Source of the DNA: Pantoea sp. 18069
Lineage (GTDB): Bacteria > Pseudomonadota > Gammaproteobacteria > Burkholderiales > Burkholderiaceae_C
Assembly: GCF_902706035.1 (NCBI RefSeq)
Contig: NZ_CACSJA010000001.1
Location: 62,001 to 126,000 of the forward strand
Reading direction: 5' to 3'
Length of the DNA: 64,000 bases
Positions 62,935 through 64,000 of the stretch are shown here, in pieces (position 1 is the first letter of the stretch; every line of letters starts with the position of its first letter). Below the pieces are notes generated by a model. The model searched no databases. It worked only from the letters and a program-made list of their open reading frames with translations, and was not told the DNA's origin. Made by a program: the position numbers and the translations under genes.

Positions 62935-64000
62935 TGGAATCTCCGCACGCCGGCATCGGGCGGCGCTTCGCCGGTGATCAGGCGCTCGCCCTCTTCCAGG
63001 CCGCCCGTGACTTCGGCCAGCAGCCGGTTGCGCGTGCCCAGTTGCACACGGCGCACTTCGACCAGCTGATCAGGCGTCTTCTCGGCCAGGATGCGCGCCT
63101 CGTAGGTGCCGGACTCGCCATCGAGCGCCGTGAAGGCCGCGAGCGGCGCGGTGAGCACGTCCTTGACGGCCGCCGACACAAAGGTGACCTGGGCTGTCAT
63201 CTGCGGCATCAGCGCGCCGTCGGGGTTGTCGACATCGAACAGCACCGTGTATTGCACAGCCTTGGTGCCCGCAGGGGGCATGCCGCCCGTCGCCGCGCCC
63301 GGCGCTGCCGTCGACACGGCGGGCGCGGGCAGCACCTGGCGCACCGTGCCGCTCCAGCGGCGGCGGTCGCTGCCCAGCGTGCTGAAGTAGGCGGGCATGC
63401 CGGCCTGGACCTGGCGGATGTCGGCTTCCGACACATCGGTCCAGACCGTCATGCGGAGCAGGTCGGCAATGCGCAGCACCGTGGGCGTCTGGTAGGTGGC
63501 ATTGAGCGTCTGGCCTTCCTTCACATCCAGGCCCGTGACCGTGCCCGCGATGGGCGCGTAGATGCGCGTATAGCCCAGCCGGGCTTCGTCGGCGCGCAGG
63601 CTGGCGGCGGTCTGGATGATCTGCGCTTCGTACTGCGCGATGCGCGCCGCCGCAGACTTGAGCGTCGCCGCCGCGGTCTGCAGGTCTTCGAGGCGCGTGG
63701 CCTCGTCCCTGGCCATCTGCTGCTGGCGCGCGTACTGCTGGCCCGCAAGTTCATGCTGGGCGCGCGCGTCGTCGGCCTGGGCGCGCAGACCGGCAATCTG
63801 CGCGCGGCCGGCTTCGACCGTGGCGGCGAGCACGCTGGCGTCGATCTCGGCGAGCAGCTGGCCCTTCTCGACGACGTCACCCGCGCGCACCAGCAGGCGC
63901 GTGATCTGGCCCGACACCTGCGCGCCGACATCGACCGAGCGCAGCGGCTGCAGCGTGCCGATGGCCGCCACGCTGGCCTCGATGTCGCCCCTGGCGACGG
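62928..64000 (-). CDS. macA: MacA-like periplasmic adaptor, 5' end beyond the window
   Basis: About 357 codons visible; the N-terminus with its membrane anchor is cut off by the right edge (the frame is open to position 64000, reading VARGDIEASVAAIGTL at the edge). Lipoyl domain SVDVGAQVSGQITRLLVRAGD, a long helical hairpin, second lipoyl half YTRIYAPIAGTVTGLDVKEGQT and beta-barrel follow. It bridges MacB and the outer-membrane channel. Probably the first gene of the efflux operon. Confidence 0.9.
   Translation of the reverse strand, partial: VARGDIEASVAAIGTLQPLRSVDVGAQVSGQITRLLVRAGDVVEKGQLLAEIDASVLAATVEAGRAQIAGLRAQADDARAQHELAGQQYARQQQMARDEATRLEDLQTAAATLKSAAARIAQYEAQIIQTAASLRADEARLGYTRIYAPIAGTVTGLDVKEGQTLNATYQTPTVLRIADLLRMTVWTDVSEADIRQVQAGMPAYFSTLGSDRRRWSGTVRQVLPAPAVSTAAPGAATGGMPPAGTKAVQYTVLFDVDNPDGALMPQMTAQVTFVSAAVKDVLTAPLAAFTALDGESGTYEARILAEKTPDQLVEVRRVQLGTRNRLLAEVTGGLEEGERLITGEAPPDAGVRRFQW

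Overview
The window is GC-rich, almost fully coding, and looks like a chromosome segment from a betaproteobacterium, most likely family Comamonadaceae (Acidovorax/Delftia/Comamonas-like). This is inferred from the gene content: tripartite tricarboxylate (Tct/Bug) transport proteins, the ribF-ileS-lspA block, a recJ gene next to an RpfE-type gene, DUF3422, Betaproteobacteria-style chemoreceptor sequence, and dispersed GC-rich intergenic repeats. I see no phage, insertion sequence, CRISPR array, rRNA or replication origin. No stretch longer than about 300 bases lacks a gene.

Layout. 1-3.9 kb: an export operon (TolC-type channel, HlyD adaptor, two ABC-2 permeases), with no ATPase in the visible part. 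4-7.5 kb: an N-carbamoyl amino-acid hydrolase coupled to a PyrE-like phosphoribosyltransferase, a divergent LysR regulator, and an HNH endonuclease. 7.7-12.2 kb: ribF-ileS-lspA housekeeping genes. 12.5-18.4 kb: Na/Pi cotransporter, NUDIX protein and quinone oxidoreductase pair, an atypical SDR, and DUF3422. A strongly structured RNA element lies between the SDR and the oxidoreductase. 18.6-22.6 kb: tctBA transporter and an orphan PulE-type ATPase. 22.7-26.9 kb: methyltransferase, deoxyinosine glycosylase, TatD and the LolCD lipoprotein exporter. 27-31.5 kb: RpfE-like, RecJ, a PHP phosphatase and a YciO-like protein. 31.6-40 kb: chemoreceptor, M50 protease, TrpRS, and a three-gene signalling unit (response regulator, LysM/FecR protein, CHASE2 histidine kinase), followed by tRNA-Arg(ACG) and a CYTH-CHAD protein.

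41.8-51.9 kb is the most accessory-like region. A leftward operon holds aldehyde dehydrogenase, Bug receptor, FMN 2-hydroxyacid dehydrogenase, HIBADH-type dehydrogenase, FAH-family enzyme and a second Bug receptor. A divergent rightward operon holds enoyl-CoA hydratase, CaiB-type CoA transferase and amidohydrolase. Between them sit three near-identical tandem repeats that look like an operator. Together they suggest uptake and breakdown of an organic acid or sugar acid, substrate unknown. 51.9-56.7 kb: a LysR regulator and a paoABC-type molybdenum aldehyde oxidoreductase. 56.8-59.1 kb: a DUF4130-type protein and a radical SAM protein with a perfect LexA-type box directly at its start. 59.1-64 kb: a degenerate Fur-like protein translationally coupled to a MacAB-type efflux operon with its own outer-membrane channel; macA runs off the right edge.

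The most promising unexplained items are the structured RNA at 16.1-16.25 kb (riboswitch-like architecture with a terminator), the SOS-box-controlled radical SAM/DUF4130 pair, the tandem operator at 48.73-48.79 kb, and the metal-ligand-free Fur paralogue. Function assignments rest on motif recognition by eye; no database search was possible.
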